A stretch of 64,000 nt of DNA from assembly GCA_012840485.1 (NCBI GenBank), contig DULG01000019.1, forward strand, positions 62,001 through 126,000, in the 5' to 3' direction. The notes below the pieces were generated by a model that did no database searches, was not told the origin of the DNA, and saw only the letters and a list, made by a program, of their open reading frames with translations. Origin of the DNA: Clostridia bacterium. GTDB taxonomy: Bacteria > Bacillota > Thermoanaerobacteria > Thermoanaerobacterales > Thermoanaerobacteraceae. Position 1 is the stretch's first letter. Each line of letters opens with the position of its first letter. This document shows positions 62,431-64,000 of this stretch, one piece after another. The position numbers were made by a program, and so were the translations under genes.

Positions 62431-64000
62431 ATGGTTGACAAAAAGCAAAACTCTCTTAAAAATGAGATAATAGGAATCATTTTTTTAACCTTTACTCTTA
62501 TTTCTTTTTTAAGCCTTTACACTAACACAACCGGCACTTTAGGCAAAAATATAGAAATTTTTTTAAAAGGATCTTTTGGCATTGGAGCTTATATAATTTC
62601 CGCATTGCTTTTAATATTTGCTTTAATGTTTCTTTTTAACAGTCGAAATTTTATAAAATTAAAAAAAACCTTATCGCTGTTTGGGCTTTTTTTGACCATT
62701 ATAAGTTTAGACCATTTATACTATTTCCCAATCACAGATGAATTGAAGTTATATTTAACAGTTGCTTACTTAAGTGGAATAAGCAACATCGGTGGGGGAA
62801 TTGTAGCTGCATTAGTAGTGTATTTTTTTATCAAAGTCTTAGGTATTACAGGAAGTTATATATTTTTAATAGCCTTTTTTATAATTTTTTCTGTCATCAT
62901 TACTGACATATCTTTTGTAAACCTAATAAAAACTTTATATTCTAAGCTTAAACATAGCCAAAAAAAAATAAAAAAGACTTCTCAAATAAAGACCGGAGTT
63001 TCAGATTCCGGTTTGGAAGGTTTTTCTTCTTCCGAAATTGCCACAACTAAAGAAAAAATTCGGGAAAAGGATATACCAATAGACATAATTGAACAAGTAG
63101 AAGAAGAAAGGAAGATATATGAAAAACACTTTAAAGAAGAAGAAATAAAAGGTGAATACATTGCTCCTCCTATAACTCTTTTAAAAGAAGCTATTCCTCC
63201 ACCAAAAATAAAGAATGAAATATTACTGGAAAAAGCTAGAAAAATCGAAGAGACCCTTAGAAATTTTGGAGTAGAAGCTAAAGTTATACAAGTAACAAAA
63301 GGTCCTGCAATAACTCGATTTGAATTGCAACCCAGCGCAGGCGTCAAAGTAAGCAGGATCATAAGTTTAACTGACGATATTGCCCTAAGTTTAGCTGCTT
63401 CCTCAGTGAGAATAGAAGCGCCTATTCCCGGTAAGTCTGCAATAGGAATAGAGGTTCCAAATGAAAAAATAACTCCTGTATATCTCAGAGAAATAATCGA
63501 CAGCAAAAAATTTAGAAACTTCAAATCAGAGCTAGCTATAGGATTAGGAAAAGATATTGCAGGTAATATAGTTATAGCCGATTTATCAAAAATGCCTCAC
63601 TTGCTAATTGCCGGAGCTACGGGATCTGGAAAAAGTGTCTGTATAAATTCCCTCATTATAAGCCTTTTGTATAAAGCTTCTCCGCAACATGTAAAGATGA
63701 TATTAGTAGACCCTAAAGTAGTGGAGTTAAATATTTACAATGGTATTCCTCATCTTTTAACTCCTGTAGTTACAAATCCTAAAAAAGCGGCTGAAGTTTT
63801 AAATTGGGCTGTTCAAGAAATGACCAGGCGTTACAACTTATTCGCGCAACAGGGAGTCAGAGATATAGACAGCTATAACGAAAAATACAAAGAAAATAAT
63901 TTATATAAAATTGTGATCATAATTGATGAACTTTCTGACTTAATGATGGTTTCTCCTGCAGAAGTAGAAGAATATATATTTAGGTTAGCTCAAATGGCAA
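62431..64000 (+). CDS. ftsK: DNA translocase FtsK/SpoIIIE, 3' truncated by the window
   Basis: ATG at 62431 with open frame to the window end: four-TM N-terminus, then [31 protein letters not shown], Walker [43 protein letters not shown]. Not in the supplied ORF track. Confidence 0.95.
   Translation, partial: MVDKKQNSLKNEIIGIIFLTFTLISFLSLYTNTTGTLGKNIEIFLKGSFGIGAYIISALLLIFALMFLFNSRNFIKLKKTLSLFGLFLTIISLDHLYYFPITDELKLYLTVAYLSGISNIGGGIVAALVVYFFIKVLGITGSYIFLIAFFIIFSVIITDISFVNLIKTLYSKLKHSQKKIKKTSQIKTGVSDSGLEGFSSSEIATTKEKIREKDIPIDIIEQVEEERKIYEKHFKEEEIKGEYIAPPITLLKEAIPPPKIKNEILLEKARKIEETLRNFGVEAKVIQVTKGPAITRFELQPSAGVKVSRIISLTDDIALSLAASSVRIEAPIPGKSAIGIEVPNEKITPVYLREIIDSKKFRNFKSELAIGLGKDIAGNIVIADLSKMPHLLIAGATGSGKSVCINSLIISLLYKASPQHVKMILVDPKVVELNIYNGIPHLLTPVVTNPKKAAEVLNWAVQEMTRRYNLFAQQGVRDIDSYNEKYKENNLYKIVIIIDELSDLMMVSPAEVEEYIFRLAQMA

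Noticed and set aside
62982-63524. 180-aa reverse-strand ORF opposite ftsK/spoIIIE
   Set aside because: The + strand frame encodes clear FtsK motifs over the same region.

Overview
The window is a gene-dense, AT-rich Firmicute chromosomal segment. Gene content and order suggest a thermophilic anaerobe of the Thermoanaerobacter/Caldanaerobacter type; the genus is inferred, not proven. Almost everything lies on the + strand in a conserved housekeeping and motility layout: rnhB (5' end, - strand), dprA-topA, hslVU-codY, a ~28 kb fla/che operon (flgB to sigD, a FapA-family gene and a small terminal ORF), rpsB-tsf-pyrH-frr-uppS-cdsA-dxr-rseP-ispG-GT2-polC, rimP-nusA-rnpM-ylxQ-infB-rbfA-nrnA-truB-ribF, rpsO-pnp, a ylxY-like deacetylase, an M16 peptidase, dut, ymxH, aspartokinase, tepA, ylzJ, and a truncated ftsK/spoIIIE. 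I found no mobile elements, CRISPR arrays, tRNAs, rRNAs or defence islands, and no strong case for a wholly new multi-gene system. The best second-look items are: a CheB-like methylesterase with no receiver domain; FliY and CheC each keeping two intact phosphatase motifs; two uncharacterised small ORFs (34169-34456 and 37375-37557); structured leaders ahead of rpsB, rimP-nusA, rpsO and ylxY; a strong hairpin inside the fla/che operon; an A10 tract in fliH; a dyad over the topA promoter; and several gene losses or insertions relative to the B. subtilis order.
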